From Verrucomicrobiota bacterium (GTDB lineage: Bacteria; Verrucomicrobiota; Verrucomicrobiia; Verrucomicrobiales; Akkermansiaceae), in the NCBI GenBank assembly GCA_004293445.1, contig RDYP01000007.1, forward strand, positions 1 to 64,000: a stretch of 64,000 bases of DNA. The letters are read 5' to 3'. Positions 29,702 through 39,151 of the stretch are shown piece by piece. The translations under genes were made by a program, and so were the position numbers. Numbering within the stretch: the stretch's first letter is position 1; each line of letters opens with the position of its first letter. The notes under the pieces are model-generated. The model had not been told where the DNA came from, made no database searches, and saw only the letters and a program-made list of their open reading frames with translations.

Positions 29702-31342
29702 ATGATCGAACACCTCCGCAAATACACCGGCCTGATCATCTTCGTGGTCGCCCTCCTCTTCGTCGGCCTCGCCTTCTTCGGCGATACCGCCAGCATGGGC
29801 GGCCGCAACTCGAACGACCCGCCAGCACTGGCCGTCGACGGCAAAAGCTACAGCTACAGCGAAGTCCAAAAGGGCGGCAAATCCGCACGCCAACTCGCCG
29901 AAGGCCTCCGCCTCTTCGAACTGCTGATGGCCACCGACAGCTTCACCATGGGCCCTGACGCGCAGGCCGACCAACGCTTCTTCGTCAATCGCCTGCTCCT
30001 TCAGCAAGCCCGCGAAGAATTCGGCGTCCACCCCTCCGATGAGGAAGTCTCCGCCTCCCTCAAAACCATCACCGCCTTCCAAACCCCAGAAGGAGCCTTC
30101 GATCAGCAGCGCTACAACGACATCGCCACCAAGTTCATCGGTAGCCTCGGTATGGACGAACAGGACATGATCGAAATCCTCCGCGACAACCTCGCCACCC
30201 GCAAACTCGCCGAGATCATCGGCGGAGGCCTCGCCGCCGACCGGAAGTTCGCCGCCGAACAGGTCGCCAGCAACGACCAACAAGTCAGCCTCCAGATCGC
30301 CCGCGTTCCGCTCTCGAAATTCCAGGAGTCGGTCAAACCGACCGATGAGGAACTGAACACCGCTTGGGAAACCACCAAGGAAAAATATCAGACCGAACGC
30401 CGCATCAAGGTCAGCTACTTCATCGCCAAGCCGAACTATCCGGAACTCAAGCTCGACGCGCCAAAACTCCCCGACGCGGTCACCGAAGAAGCCAAGAAGG
30501 CCGCCGAAAAAGAAGCCGCTGACAAGAAAGCCGCCGCCGAAGCCGCCCACGCCGAAACCAAACGCGGCGTGGATAACGAACTCGCCGACGTGGTCGATTC
30601 CTTCCTCCAAGACCTCGAAGCAAGCGACGGCAAAGACCTCGAAAAACTCGCCGAGGAAAACCAATGGGAACTCGTCACCACCGACTTCTTTCCCCGCTCA
30701 GCCACCCCACCTGCCCTCGCGGTCAACCTCCGCTCCGCCAGAAACCCACGCCCCGTCGCCGACCTCCTCTTCCAACTCAGCCTCGGCAAGGAGAGCATGA
30801 CCCGCTTCACCGATGCCCTGCCCATCGCCGACGGCGCCTTCCTGATCGCCCGCCTCGACGCAGAGGAAGCCGTCCGCGACAAAAACTTCGACGAAGCCAA
30901 GGAGGAAGTCCGCAGCGACTTCATCGCCAAGGCCGCCGCCGAAGCCCTCAAAAAGGACGCCGACGACAAAGCCGCGAAAATCCGCGAAGGACTCGCCGCC
31001 GGTAAGGCCTTCGTCGACCTCGCCAAAGAGCAAGGCCTCGAGCCCAAGGCCCTCGGCCCCTTCAAGTCGAGCGACAAACTCGATGGCGAAGCCGATACCG
31101 CCAGCCTGTTCCAGACCGCTTCGCTCATCGATCCCGGTAGCCTCGCCGACCCCGTCGTCCAGGCCGATGGCTCGCTCTTCGTCTTCGTCGAGAAACGGGA
31201 AATCGTGAAAGACCCCGCCCGCGAGAGCCGCATCGAAAGCTCCCTCCAAGGCATCCGCGCCAACCACGAACGGCTCGTGTTCTCGGCTTGGATGACCAGC
31301 CGACTCGATGCCACCAAGGTCGAGGAAATCCTTCCGCGCTGA
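29702..31342 (+). CDS. SurA/PpiD-like membrane-anchored periplasmic chaperone
   Basis: A 546-residue protein from ATG 29702. One N-terminal membrane anchor (KYTGLIIFVVALLFVGLAFFG) is followed by a SurA_N-type helical chaperone domain (LAVDGKSYSYSEV, FFVNRLLLQQAREEFGVHPSDEEV). Next comes a charged Ala/Lys/Glu-rich coiled stretch (~265-310), then a region with weak PPIase resemblance. PpiD-like proteins help outer-membrane and secreted proteins fold at the Sec exit. The parvulin catalytic residues are not obvious, so it may act as a chaperone only. Divergent from rsmA, 164 bp apart. Confidence 0.75.
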   Translation: MIEHLRKYTGLIIFVVALLFVGLAFFGDTASMGGRNSNDPPALAVDGKSYSYSEVQKGGKSARQLAEGLRLFELLMATDSFTMGPDAQADQRFFVNRLLLQQAREEFGVHPSDEEVSASLKTITAFQTPEGAFDQQRYNDIATKFIGSLGMDEQDMIEILRDNLATRKLAEIIGGGLAADRKFAAEQVASNDQQVSLQIARVPLSKFQESVKPTDEELNTAWETTKEKYQTERRIKVSYFIAKPNYPELKLDAPKLPDAVTEEAKKAAEKEAADKKAAAEAAHAETKRGVDNELADVVDSFLQDLEASDGKDLEKLAEENQWELVTTDFFPRSATPPALAVNLRSARNPRPVADLLFQLSLGKESMTRFTDALPIADGAFLIARLDAEEAVRDKNFDEAKEEVRSDFIAKAAAEALKKDADDKAAKIREGLAAGKAFVDLAKEQGLEPKALGPFKSSDKLDGEADTASLFQTASLIDPGSLADPVVQADGSLFVFVEKREIVKDPARESRIESSLQGIRANHERLVFSAWMTSRLDATKVEEILPR

Positions 31343-31353
31343 AGCCCGGCCCC

Positions 31354-31695
31354 GTGCACGATTCCCCACGCGACGCTCTCTTCGACGAAGCCAACGGCGC
31401 TCTCGCCCTCGGTGAACTCGAGGAAGCGGTCGCACTCTACCGCCGCTGCGTCGATCTCGACCCAGCCTTCTTCGACGGCTGGCACGCCCTCGGCATGTGC
31501 CTCTTGAAAGTCGGAGAAATCAAGGAAGCCATCGGCTGCGGCCTCCAAGCTACCACTCTCCGGCCCAACGATCTCCTCGCCTGGACCGCTCTGTCGCAGA
31601 TGTATGTCCGCGACGGCCAGATCGCCGAGGCCGAGTCCGCCAAAGCCAACGCCCGCATCCTGTCCCTCGGCGGAAAGGTCGTCCGCGACGCCTGA
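31354..31695 (+). CDS. Small TPR-repeat protein
   Basis: A 113-residue protein from GTG 31354 with three tetratricopeptide repeats (LFDEANGALALGELEEAVAL, GWHALGMCLLKVGEIKEAI, AWTALSQMYVRDGQIAEA). No signal peptide. TPRs mediate protein binding; no partner can be named. It begins 11 bp after the chaperone gene, which suggests co-transcription. Confidence 0.8.
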   Translation: MHDSPRDALFDEANGALALGELEEAVALYRRCVDLDPAFFDGWHALGMCLLKVGEIKEAIGCGLQATTLRPNDLLAWTALSQMYVRDGQIAEAESAKANARILSLGGKVVRDA

Positions 31696-31761
31696 TCCTC
31701 GCCCTCGCCGGGATCGCCACTCGGCGTTCGCATCCCGCGCGATCCATGCCATGGTCGCGCC

Positions 31762-32481
31762 ATGCAAAACGACACGGACCTCCGCTTCCGCCGCTCTCAC
31801 GAACGCGGCCGCGCCCACCACGGCTGGCTCGATAGCCGCTTCAGCTTTTCTTTCGCTGATTACTACGACCCCTCCCACATGGGCTTCCGCTCGCTGAGAG
31901 TCATCAACGACGACCACATCGCCCCCCGCGGCGGCTTTCCGACCCACCCCCACCGGGACATGGAGATTTTCTCCTACGTCCTCGAAGGACAACTCGCCCA
32001 CCAGGATAGCATGGGCAACGCCCGCGTCCTCACCCCCGGCCAGATTCAACTCATGAGCGCCGGGTCAGGCATCACCCACTCCGAGTTCAATCCCTCCGGC
32101 GACCAGACCACCCACATGCTCCAAATCTGGATCACCCCGCGCCACCGCGGCCTCCAGCCCCGCTACACCGAATGGACCCCCACCCCGGAACAGGAACGGG
32201 AACCCAAGGTGCTCGTCATCTCACACGATGGCCGGAACCACTCCGCGACCATCGCCCAAAACGCCGATATCTATCGAATCAAACTCCAAGCCGGCGAAAG
32301 CAGCAGCCACTTCCTCGCCCCCGGTCGCGGGCTCTGGCTCCACCTGATCCGTGGCAATGCCATCTTGAATGGTGAATCAATGTCCCCCGGCGATGCCGCT
32401 TCCAGCGAACAAGGCGGCGAGTTCACCCTCCGGGCCGAAGACGAGGACATCGAAGCCCTGCTTTTCGACCTCGGGGCCTGA
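31762..32481 (+). CDS. Pirin-family (YhhW-like) bicupin protein
   Basis: A 239-residue pirin. The N-terminal cupin has FSFADYYDPSHMGF, RGGFPTHPHRDMEIFSYVLEG (metal His pair and Glu region) and SAGSGITHSEFN. A second cupin follows with the shorter pirin C-terminal pattern. Bacterial pirins such as YhhW show quercetin 2,3-dioxygenase activity in vitro; the natural role is unknown. It converges with the XylR-like regulator. Confidence 0.9.
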   Translation: MQNDTDLRFRRSHERGRAHHGWLDSRFSFSFADYYDPSHMGFRSLRVINDDHIAPRGGFPTHPHRDMEIFSYVLEGQLAHQDSMGNARVLTPGQIQLMSAGSGITHSEFNPSGDQTTHMLQIWITPRHRGLQPRYTEWTPTPEQEREPKVLVISHDGRNHSATIAQNADIYRIKLQAGESSSHFLAPGRGLWLHLIRGNAILNGESMSPGDAASSEQGGEFTLRAEDEDIEALLFDLGA

Positions 32482-32499
32482 GCCCGCCGACACGCAGCC

Positions 32500-33669
32500 T
32501 CAGAATCTCCGTGCCCGGAACTGCGCTCGATAGTCCCGAGGCGTCATCCCGGTATCTGCTTGGAAAATCCGCCCCATGTAATTGTAGGAGGCAAACCCAC
32601 ACTTCTCCGCGATCGAGGTGATCGGATCGTTGGTCGCCGAAAGCAGCAGCCTCGCTTCATTCACCCGGATTTGACGGATGCGATCGATCACCGACATCCC
32701 AAAAGTCTGGCGGAACTTTCGCTCCAGCGACCGCCGCGACATCGGCACCGCCCGCAGAATGTCCGGCATGTCGATCGGCTCCCGGAACTTCGCTTGGACA
32801 TACCGCATCACCGATGCCATCTGCGCGTCATCCACCGCTAGGGCGTCGGACGAAGCCTTCGCCACCACCCCACCCGCGCTGATCTCCCAGTGATCCCGCT
32901 CCAGCAGGCGACCCGCCATCCGCGAATCCAACAAAGCCGCGGCGATCAATCCGATCTGCTCCGATGCCATTCTCACCCCGGACTGCGGAGGATGCGACGC
33001 CTCGCTCTGCAACTCATCGTAATCCGCACCCAAAACCGCCACGTCGTGGGGCACCGCGATCCCCTCCGCAAGGCAGGCATCAATCACCAAACGCCCGATC
33101 CTCGGCCCCCAACACAGCACCCCGGATGGCTTCGGCAGCGTCCGCAACCAAGCCGCCATCCCCTCGCCACCCCCGGAATCGCAACAGGCCCCGCATTCCA
33201 AGCCACGAGCGCGCAAGGCAGCCACGAAGGCCTCATACTGACTCTTGATATACGACTGACCCAAATTCCCGACATAGGCGAAATGCCGCAAACCCCGCAC
33301 CGTGAAATGATCGACCGCCATCCGGCATACCGCATCCGCATTGGTCGTCACCCGCGGATGATCCACCCCGGGAATCTTGATCGACGACACATTCACCACC
33401 GGCACGCCCAGCGCCTCCAGTTGCTGGGCGAAAGACCGCGTCGCCACCCGGGCAATCACTCCATCCCCACGCCAGCCCGACGGGATCACCGGCTCATCGC
33501 TCGGCCCCGTGGGTTCGATCTGGATGTGCCAAGGACCATGCTCCTTGGCGTAGGATAGAATGCCCGCCACAACCCGCCGCCCCCAGGAAGTGGCGGTCTC
33601 GACAAAGATCGACACGGTGGGGATGGGCGATCCCCCGCCTGCAGCCGTCGACCTTGTCCTTGTTCCCAC
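32500..33669 (-). CDS. XylR-type transcriptional regulator (LacI-like sensor plus AraC DNA-binding domain)
   Basis: A 389-residue regulator starting with GTG. Residues ~17-270 form a periplasmic-binding-protein-like sugar sensor (TVSIFVETATSWGRRVVAGI, GVLCWGPRIGRLVIDAC, VAVLGADYDELQSEASHP). Residues ~285-389 form an AraC-type double helix-turn-helix (ILRAVPMSRRSLERKFRQTF, SIAEKCGFASYNYMGRIFQ). This is the reverse of the LacI order and matches E. coli XylR. No sugar operon is adjacent, so the ligand and targets are unknown. Divergent from the YhaM-like gene, 123 bp apart. Confidence 0.88.
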   Translation of the reverse strand: MGTRTRSTAAGGGSPIPTVSIFVETATSWGRRVVAGILSYAKEHGPWHIQIEPTGPSDEPVIPSGWRGDGVIARVATRSFAQQLEALGVPVVNVSSIKIPGVDHPRVTTNADAVCRMAVDHFTVRGLRHFAYVGNLGQSYIKSQYEAFVAALRARGLECGACCDSGGGEGMAAWLRTLPKPSGVLCWGPRIGRLVIDACLAEGIAVPHDVAVLGADYDELQSEASHPPQSGVRMASEQIGLIAAALLDSRMAGRLLERDHWEISAGGVVAKASSDALAVDDAQMASVMRYVQAKFREPIDMPDILRAVPMSRRSLERKFRQTFGMSVIDRIRQIRVNEARLLLSATNDPITSIAEKCGFASYNYMGRIFQADTGMTPRDYRAQFRARRF

Positions 33670-33792
33670 GGAACGGAAATTCCAACCGGGATCTAAAAGT
33701 CACATTCGGCGCCGATAAAAACCCACCCCTGCAGCCACCCGACCCCACGCTTCCGTTCGTGACAGCCGCCACCCGGTGACGAACATGGAGAC

Positions 33793-34821
33793 ATGAATTT
33801 CCTGACCGTTTCCGCCCTCAAGGAAAAAGCCGGCGATGAACCCCTCCAAGCCGCGGTCGACTGCGAACTGCAATCGCGCAGCCAACGCCAAACCAAAGGC
33901 GGCAAACCTTACATCCTCCTCTCCCTCGCCGACGCCACCGGCCATTTCACGCTCAACGTCTGGTCCGATAGCCCGATCTTCGACGCCGCGAAAAACCTCG
34001 CCGACACCAGCGTGCTCCGCATCGACGCCGAGTGGACGCAAACCGCTTACGGCCTCAATGCGAGCCGGATCGACCTCACACGACTCGATGACGATGCCCG
34101 CGAGGCCTTCTATGCCGGCGACCCCGACACCGCTGCCAAACAACGGCACGACTGGGACTGCATCACGACCCACTGCGCCGGCCTCCGCGATCCACGCCTG
34201 CACGCCCTCGCCAACCACTTCATCGCCGAACTGGGCGGCAAATTCCGCCGAGCCGCCGCCGCTCGCAAGAACCACCACGCCCGCCGCGGCGGCCTCGTCG
34301 AACACGTTGCCCAGATGATGCGCAGCGCCGACCTCATCTGCCAGGCCTACCCCCATCTCAACCGCGACCTCATCATCGCCGGCATCCTCTTCCACGACTG
34401 CGGCAAGCTCTGGGAAAACCAGTACGGCGAAAAGGGCTTCAGCCAAGCCTACTCCCTCCACGGCGAAATGCTCGGCCACATCCCGCTCGGCATCGAACTC
34501 GTCAACAAACTCTGGCGCGACGTCGCCGACAGCCCCGCCGCCGCCAAGTGGCTCAGCCTCGAACCCGCCAGCGAAAAAGTCCGCCTTCACCTCCTCCACC
34601 TCATCGCCAGCCACCACGGCGAACTCCAGTTCGGCTCACCCACCCTCCCCCGCACTCCGGAAGCCATCGCCCTTCACTACATCGACAACCTCGACGCCAA
34701 ACTCGAGATGATGAAGGACGCCTACCATCAGGCCAAGCAACTCGCCGATGGCATCTACGAAAAACAATTTCCCCTCCCCGCCAACCTCGTCGACCCCCTC
34801 CCCAGCTTCGAACTTCCCTGA
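33793..34821 (+). CDS. YhaM-like 3'-5' exoribonuclease (OB-fold plus HD domain)
   Basis: A 342-residue protein. Residues ~1-110 look like an OB-fold nucleic-acid-binding domain (YILLSLADATGHFTLNVWSD). Residues ~150-310 form an HD hydrolase: HHARRGGLVEHV supplies the first His, IAGILFHDCGKLWE the His-Asp pair, and a later His/Asp set follows (LIASHHGELQ, LHYIDNLDAKLE). The same order is found in Bacillus YhaM, which degrades RNA or ssDNA from the 3' end. It lies directly before recO. Confidence 0.82.
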   Translation: MNFLTVSALKEKAGDEPLQAAVDCELQSRSQRQTKGGKPYILLSLADATGHFTLNVWSDSPIFDAAKNLADTSVLRIDAEWTQTAYGLNASRIDLTRLDDDAREAFYAGDPDTAAKQRHDWDCITTHCAGLRDPRLHALANHFIAELGGKFRRAAAARKNHHARRGGLVEHVAQMMRSADLICQAYPHLNRDLIIAGILFHDCGKLWENQYGEKGFSQAYSLHGEMLGHIPLGIELVNKLWRDVADSPAAAKWLSLEPASEKVRLHLLHLIASHHGELQFGSPTLPRTPEAIALHYIDNLDAKLEMMKDAYHQAKQLADGIYEKQFPLPANLVDPLPSFELP

Positions 34822-34892
34822 AATCCCGCAAAGTCAGGCGAATCCGCCGCCTTTGAAACGACCACCCCGCCACCGGGGTATCCTCCCCAGCA

Positions 34893-35471
34893 ATGGAACA
34901 CTGCCACGGCACCCTGATCCGCCTCACCAAGCTGACCGACACCAGCTGGATCGTCCATTGGTTCACCCTCGAGCACGGCCTCATCAAGACCGTCGCCAAA
35001 GGAGCCCGCAACCCGAAGAGCCCCTTCGCCGGCAAGCTCGACCTCTTCTTCGACGCCGAGATCGCCTGGTCGCCCGCACGCAGCGGCGACCTCCACGGAC
35101 TCCGCGAAGTCGCCGTCACCGATACCCGCGAATCCATCCGCGGCGACTACCACTCGATGCTCCTCGCCGGCTACTGGTGCCGCCTTCTGGAACTGACGGT
35201 CGAACGCGACCACCCCGAACCCGAGCTCGGCCGACTCCTCCGCCGCGCTCTGGATCACGTCGCAACCCGCGGTGCCTCGATTCGCGCCCTCCAGCACTTC
35301 GAACAAGAACTGGCCACCAACCTCGGCATCGCCCGCGACCGCGATCAAGCCGCCCTCGCCCTCCGCGAAGCCCTCGGCGGCCTCCCGCCCCAGCGGGCGC
35401 AACTCCTCGAACGCCTCAGCTCCACCCGGGATTTCCCGATTGCAGGATCGAAGCCTCACGACTTATCTTAA
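34893..35471 (+). CDS. recO: DNA repair protein RecO, short form
   Basis: A 192-residue RecO-type protein. The N-terminal OB-fold is visible (GTLIRLTKLTDTSWIVHWFT, HGLIKTVAKGARNPKSPFAGKLDLF), followed by the helical domain. RecO loads RecA with RecF/RecR and anneals ssDNA. The family is usually 230-260 residues with a Cys4 zinc site; this one is shorter and has no such cysteine cluster. A TPR gene starts 16 bp later. Confidence 0.85.
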   Translation: MEHCHGTLIRLTKLTDTSWIVHWFTLEHGLIKTVAKGARNPKSPFAGKLDLFFDAEIAWSPARSGDLHGLREVAVTDTRESIRGDYHSMLLAGYWCRLLELTVERDHPEPELGRLLRRALDHVATRGASIRALQHFEQELATNLGIARDRDQAALALREALGGLPPQRAQLLERLSSTRDFPIAGSKPHDLS

Positions 35472-35487
35472 CGACAAGCGAAAAGCC

Positions 35488-36375
35488 ATGGACTCTCCCA
35501 CCTCCACCCTCATCCAGATTCTCCGCGGCCGGGTCGAAGAACAAGTCGCCCTCGGCGATCTCGACGAGGCCCTCCACGCGGCCAATGCCGCCGTGCTGAA
35601 AGCCCAGCAAATCCTCAGCAGCGACCTCGGCAGCATCGACGAATTCGCCAGCTCCCTGGAAGTCCGGGCCGATGTCCTCCGCCAACTCGGCCGGCAACAG
35701 GAAGCGCTCGACGACTACAAACAGGCCATCGACCAACTCGACAACCGCCCCGACCGCTGCAACCAACTCGGTCGCCTCCACGCCGGCTACGGAGCCATCC
35801 ACGACCAACTCGGCCACCCCGAACGCGCCGCCGAACTCTGGCAGCAAGCGATCCATTACTTCGAGACTGCCGAGCCTCCCGCCCTGCGCGATATCGCCGC
35901 CCTCTCCAACAACCTCGCCTACCTCAAAAAAAGCTCCGGCGACATCGATGGCGCCGAAACCCAGTTCCTCAGAGCCCTCGAAATCCTTCACAAGGAACTC
36001 GGCCCCGATCACGAGGAAACCGCCGCCGTCTCCAATAATATCGGAGCCCTCTACCAAGCCGCCGGCTTCCACGAACAAGCCCGCGAAATGCACATGATGG
36101 CGCTCGATGCCCGCCGCAAGCTCTTCGGCGACACCCACCCCGACACCGCCCAGTCCCACAACAACCTCGCGCTCGCCCTCCTCTGCACCGGCGACAAAGT
36201 CTGGGCCCGACGCCACTTCGAAAAAGCACTCCTCGGCTTCGAAGCCCTCGGCATCGAATTCGCCGACGACCTCGAAGCCGTCGCCAACAACTACTCCGAA
36301 TTCCTGCGCGAGGAAGGCGACATCGACCAAGCGAACGAAGTCGCCGCCCGCAGCCACAGCGCCAGCATCGGCTGA
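35488..36375 (+). CDS. TPR-repeat protein (tetratricopeptide_10/12 type)
   Basis: A 295-residue protein made of tandem TPRs of the kinesin-light-chain type. Examples are ALSNNLAYLKKSSGDIDGAE, NNIGALYQAAGFHEQAREMH and SHNNLALALLCTGDKVWARR, spaced ~42 residues. No signal peptide. It directly follows recO and may be translated with it. The function is unassigned. Confidence 0.82.
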   Translation: MDSPTSTLIQILRGRVEEQVALGDLDEALHAANAAVLKAQQILSSDLGSIDEFASSLEVRADVLRQLGRQQEALDDYKQAIDQLDNRPDRCNQLGRLHAGYGAIHDQLGHPERAAELWQQAIHYFETAEPPALRDIAALSNNLAYLKKSSGDIDGAETQFLRALEILHKELGPDHEETAAVSNNIGALYQAAGFHEQAREMHMMALDARRKLFGDTHPDTAQSHNNLALALLCTGDKVWARRHFEKALLGFEALGIEFADDLEAVANNYSEFLREEGDIDQANEVAARSHSASIG

Positions 36376-36388
36376 GCCCCGGCCAAAC

Positions 36389-37177
36389 TCAGCGCCGACT
36401 GGCCGCCGCCGGGACATGCTCCCTGACCTCGATCCGCGCCCCAGCCAGCCAGCGCAGAAGAAGGTCCCGATCGCCCGTCAGCAGGCCATGCACGCGGTAG
36501 TTCGACCGCTGCAAGACCTCCGCCTGCTCCCGACCCTCGTCGACCACGCACCACGGCTCCGAGCCGGATGAGTGGATGAAGCGAAATCCCTCCGGCCCCG
36601 TGATCGCGAAAGCCACATGGTGGTCCAGCCCGACGATCCGTACTCCGGGCTCCGCCGCCGCCAATTCCGCCGCGAAACGCTCATACGGCACCCCTACCCG
36701 CAAGGTCAGCGCCTCGCGCGGTAGGAAACTGCGCAGGATGTTCTGCGACGGTTGCCGCGCCAATTTGTAGCGATCCACCCGAAACCCCGCATCGCGCAGC
36801 ACCGTGGCCACAAAATAACCACACGCAATCCGCCCCTCTCCCGGCACTTCCGACGTGCCATGAAAATCCCAGCGAGTCCCCAGCCAGCAACGCATCATCT
36901 CAGGCAGCACGAGCTCGAGAAATTTTCGACTCTCCTCGATCACTTCTTCCTTCGCCGCCTCACCCCGCGCCCTCCCATGGCGCGCCGCCAGATCCACGCG
37001 CCATCGCTCACACTCCTGCTTCAAGGTTGCATAACGCTCAGGATCCGGGCGCTCTGCCGATGCTTCAGACCCCGAAGCTCCCGACCACCAAAGCCGTAAG
37101 GCTTCGACGCGGAACCACACGACCCCCACGGCCAGCGCCACGAGGATCAACAGGAGAATGGAAACACGCCGCCGCAC
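36389..37177 (-). CDS. Membrane-anchored NlpC/papain-like cysteine hydrolase candidate
   Basis: A 262-residue protein from a GTG start. One N-terminal membrane segment (VSILLLILVALAVGVVWF) is followed by a soluble domain. It contains GRIACGYFVATVLRDAGF (candidate catalytic Cys at a helix start) and, ~55 residues later, GLDHHVAFAITGPEGFRFIH (candidate His). That Cys-then-His layout is that of NlpC/P60- and amidase-like peptidoglycan hydrolases. Sequence similarity beyond this is not clear to me, so the call is tentative. It converges with the TPR gene. Confidence 0.5.
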   Translation of the reverse strand: MRRRVSILLLILVALAVGVVWFRVEALRLWWSGASGSEASAERPDPERYATLKQECERWRVDLAARHGRARGEAAKEEVIEESRKFLELVLPEMMRCWLGTRWDFHGTSEVPGEGRIACGYFVATVLRDAGFRVDRYKLARQPSQNILRSFLPREALTLRVGVPYERFAAELAAAEPGVRIVGLDHHVAFAITGPEGFRFIHSSGSEPWCVVDEGREQAEVLQRSNYRVHGLLTGDRDLLLRWLAGARIEVREHVPAAASRR

Positions 37178-37268
37178 TTGCTGCCCGCACTCAAGCAGGT
37201 GGAAACCAACTGGCGATGCGGTTTTTCACGGGTTGCCATCGCGCCCGAAATCCCCAGGCTCCCCGGCG

Positions 37269-38177
37269 GTGAGCGCGAAACTTTCCGACGACCAGTCCCG
37301 GGTGATGAACCTGTCCCTCGTCGTCGCCATCCTGTTGCTGGCCACCAAGATCGCCGCCGCTGCGATGACCCGCTCATCGGCCATCTACTCCGACGCCGCG
37401 GAATCCGTCACCCACGTCCTCGCCGTCGCCTTTGCCGCGTGGGCGCTGCGACTGGCCCACAAGCCCTCCGATGACACCCACCACTTCGGCCACGACAAAG
37501 TTGCCTTCGTCTCCTCGGGCTTCGAAGGCGCCATGATCAGCGCCGCCGCCCTGCTCATCGCCTACGAAGCGGCCGTCCAGGCCTTCACCGGGGGCGAGAT
37601 CGCCAGCATGGGCATCGGCATGATCCTCACCGCCGCGGCCGCCCTTGTGAACCTGATCCTCGGCTGCGCCCTCTTGCGTGTCGGAAAACGTCGCCACTCC
37701 GCCGTCCTGCGGGCCAATGGCGAACACGTCCTGGCCGATGTCTGGACCAGCGGTGGCGTCCTCGCCGCTCTCGCCCTCGTCCATTTTACCGGCTGGCGCG
37801 GATGGGACCCCGTATTCGCCATCCTCGCCGCCGCCAAACTCCTCTGGACCGGTACCCGACTCATGCGCGAAAGTCTCGGCGGACTCATGGACGCGGCCGA
37901 TCTGGCCGTGGAAAAAACCCTGCGCGCCACCCTCGATACCGAGTGCACCAAGCGCGGACTCTCCTACCACAACCTCCGCCACCGCCACTCCGGTCACACC
38001 CACTGGGTCGAGTTCCACCTTGTCTTCCCAGACGATAGCGGACTGCTCGATGCCCATGAGATCGCCACCGAACTCGAGGGCCGGGTCGCCACCACCATCG
38101 GCCGACAGGCCCGAGTCATCTCCCACCTCGAACCCCGCTCGGCCGAACACCGCGAGGAATATTGGGAACTCCGCTGA
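37269..38177 (+). CDS. Cation diffusion facilitator transporter
   Basis: A 302-residue CDF/ZT_dimer protein from GTG 37269. About six membrane segments are visible. The metal sites lie in SSAIYSDAAESVTHVLA (helix 2) and NGEHVLADVWTSGGV (helix 5, H-x3-D). The cytoplasmic C-terminal domain has HRHSGHTHWVEFHLVFP with several His, followed by DAHEIATELEG. It probably exports Zn, Fe or Mn; the mixed D/E/H residues do not settle which. Confidence 0.9.
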   Translation: MSAKLSDDQSRVMNLSLVVAILLLATKIAAAAMTRSSAIYSDAAESVTHVLAVAFAAWALRLAHKPSDDTHHFGHDKVAFVSSGFEGAMISAAALLIAYEAAVQAFTGGEIASMGIGMILTAAAALVNLILGCALLRVGKRRHSAVLRANGEHVLADVWTSGGVLAALALVHFTGWRGWDPVFAILAAAKLLWTGTRLMRESLGGLMDAADLAVEKTLRATLDTECTKRGLSYHNLRHRHSGHTHWVEFHLVFPDDSGLLDAHEIATELEGRVATTIGRQARVISHLEPRSAEHREEYWELR

Positions 38178-38189
38178 ACTCCCGGCCGC

Positions 38190-39077
38190 CTAGCGCGGTG
38201 CAGCAAACTCCAAGTGCGGCCGCAAACGGCCCAAGGTCGCCTTGCCGATCCCCGGCACCTTTCCCAAGTCCTCCAGCTTGGCGTAGGGCCGACCCTCGAT
38301 GATTCGCCCGGCCATCACCGGACCCACCCCCGGCAGCCGCATCAATTCCTCACGCGACGCAGCATTGGGATCCAAACGCTCCCCCTCGGGCAAGGCCGCA
38401 TCGCCCGTCGCCGCTGCCAATTCCGCTTCCTCCTCCCGCTGCAAACGCCGCTCGTCCGGCAACGATTTCCAATCCGTTCGCGCCCAAATCCCCTTCCCCA
38501 GCCGGGCCGCCTGAAACTCGAGATCCAGCATCCGCGCCTGCGATTCCTTCCGGGAAATCCCATCCACCGTCTCCCGGAACATCCCGGTTCCCCGCGCCAA
38601 GCCCAACTTCACCAACCGAGAAGCCAGGTCCTCACCGTCCGCGGTGGTGACAAAGGCATACACCCGACGATGCCGCCCGTCGCCCCGCGCATCGGCAAAA
38701 CTGGTGTGCACGGTGAAAGGCCGCGCCAAAACCCGCGCGGTCTCCTCCGCCGCAGCCTTGCCGAAAGCCTTGGCCGCGGCGATCGATTCCGCCGATTCCC
38801 CGGGCCGCCCCGAAATTCCGAAATAGCGCCGCTGCTCCCGCAAACGCCGGGCATCGGTCTCGTCGTTCACATGCCACTCAATGCAGTCCGCCCCATACAA
38901 GCGCAGCGTCATCGCTTCGCCATCGGGCCCCACGATCCCGAAACTATCGCCATCCGCCCAGTCCGATGCGACGAACTTGCAGGACGAAAGGGTCGTAATC
39001 GGCTGCGGCGCGCCAGACACCACACCCAGCAACATCAACAAAATCAGCGGCCAGCATCTCTTCACGCCGCCCACCAT
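38190..39077 (-). CDS. Secreted SNase-like nuclease fused to a ComEA-like helix-hairpin-helix domain
   Basis: A 295-residue protein from the ATG at 39075-39077, with a signal peptide (WPLILLMLLGVVSGA). Residues ~35-200 form a thermonuclease domain: WADGDSFGIV, LRLYGADCIEWHVNDE (catalytic Arg and Glu), and RRVYAFVTTADGEDLASRLV. Residues ~230-295 form two helix-hairpin-helix units, LDPNAASREELMRLPGVGPV and LGKVPGIGKATLGRL, as in the DNA-uptake protein ComEA. Extracellular DNA degradation or DNA-uptake processing is plausible. It is convergent with the CDF gene. Confidence 0.85.
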   Translation of the reverse strand: MVGGVKRCWPLILLMLLGVVSGAPQPITTLSSCKFVASDWADGDSFGIVGPDGEAMTLRLYGADCIEWHVNDETDARRLREQRRYFGISGRPGESAESIAAAKAFGKAAAEETARVLARPFTVHTSFADARGDGRHRRVYAFVTTADGEDLASRLVKLGLARGTGMFRETVDGISRKESQARMLDLEFQAARLGKGIWARTDWKSLPDERRLQREEEAELAAATGDAALPEGERLDPNAASREELMRLPGVGPVMAGRIIEGRPYAKLEDLGKVPGIGKATLGRLRPHLEFAAPR

Positions 39078-39151
39078 GCAGCATTCCACCCCGCTTGCAA
39101 CGGTCGGCCGCACGCCCACGAAAGGAAGCACGCCTGAAGCCTCCGCTCTCC

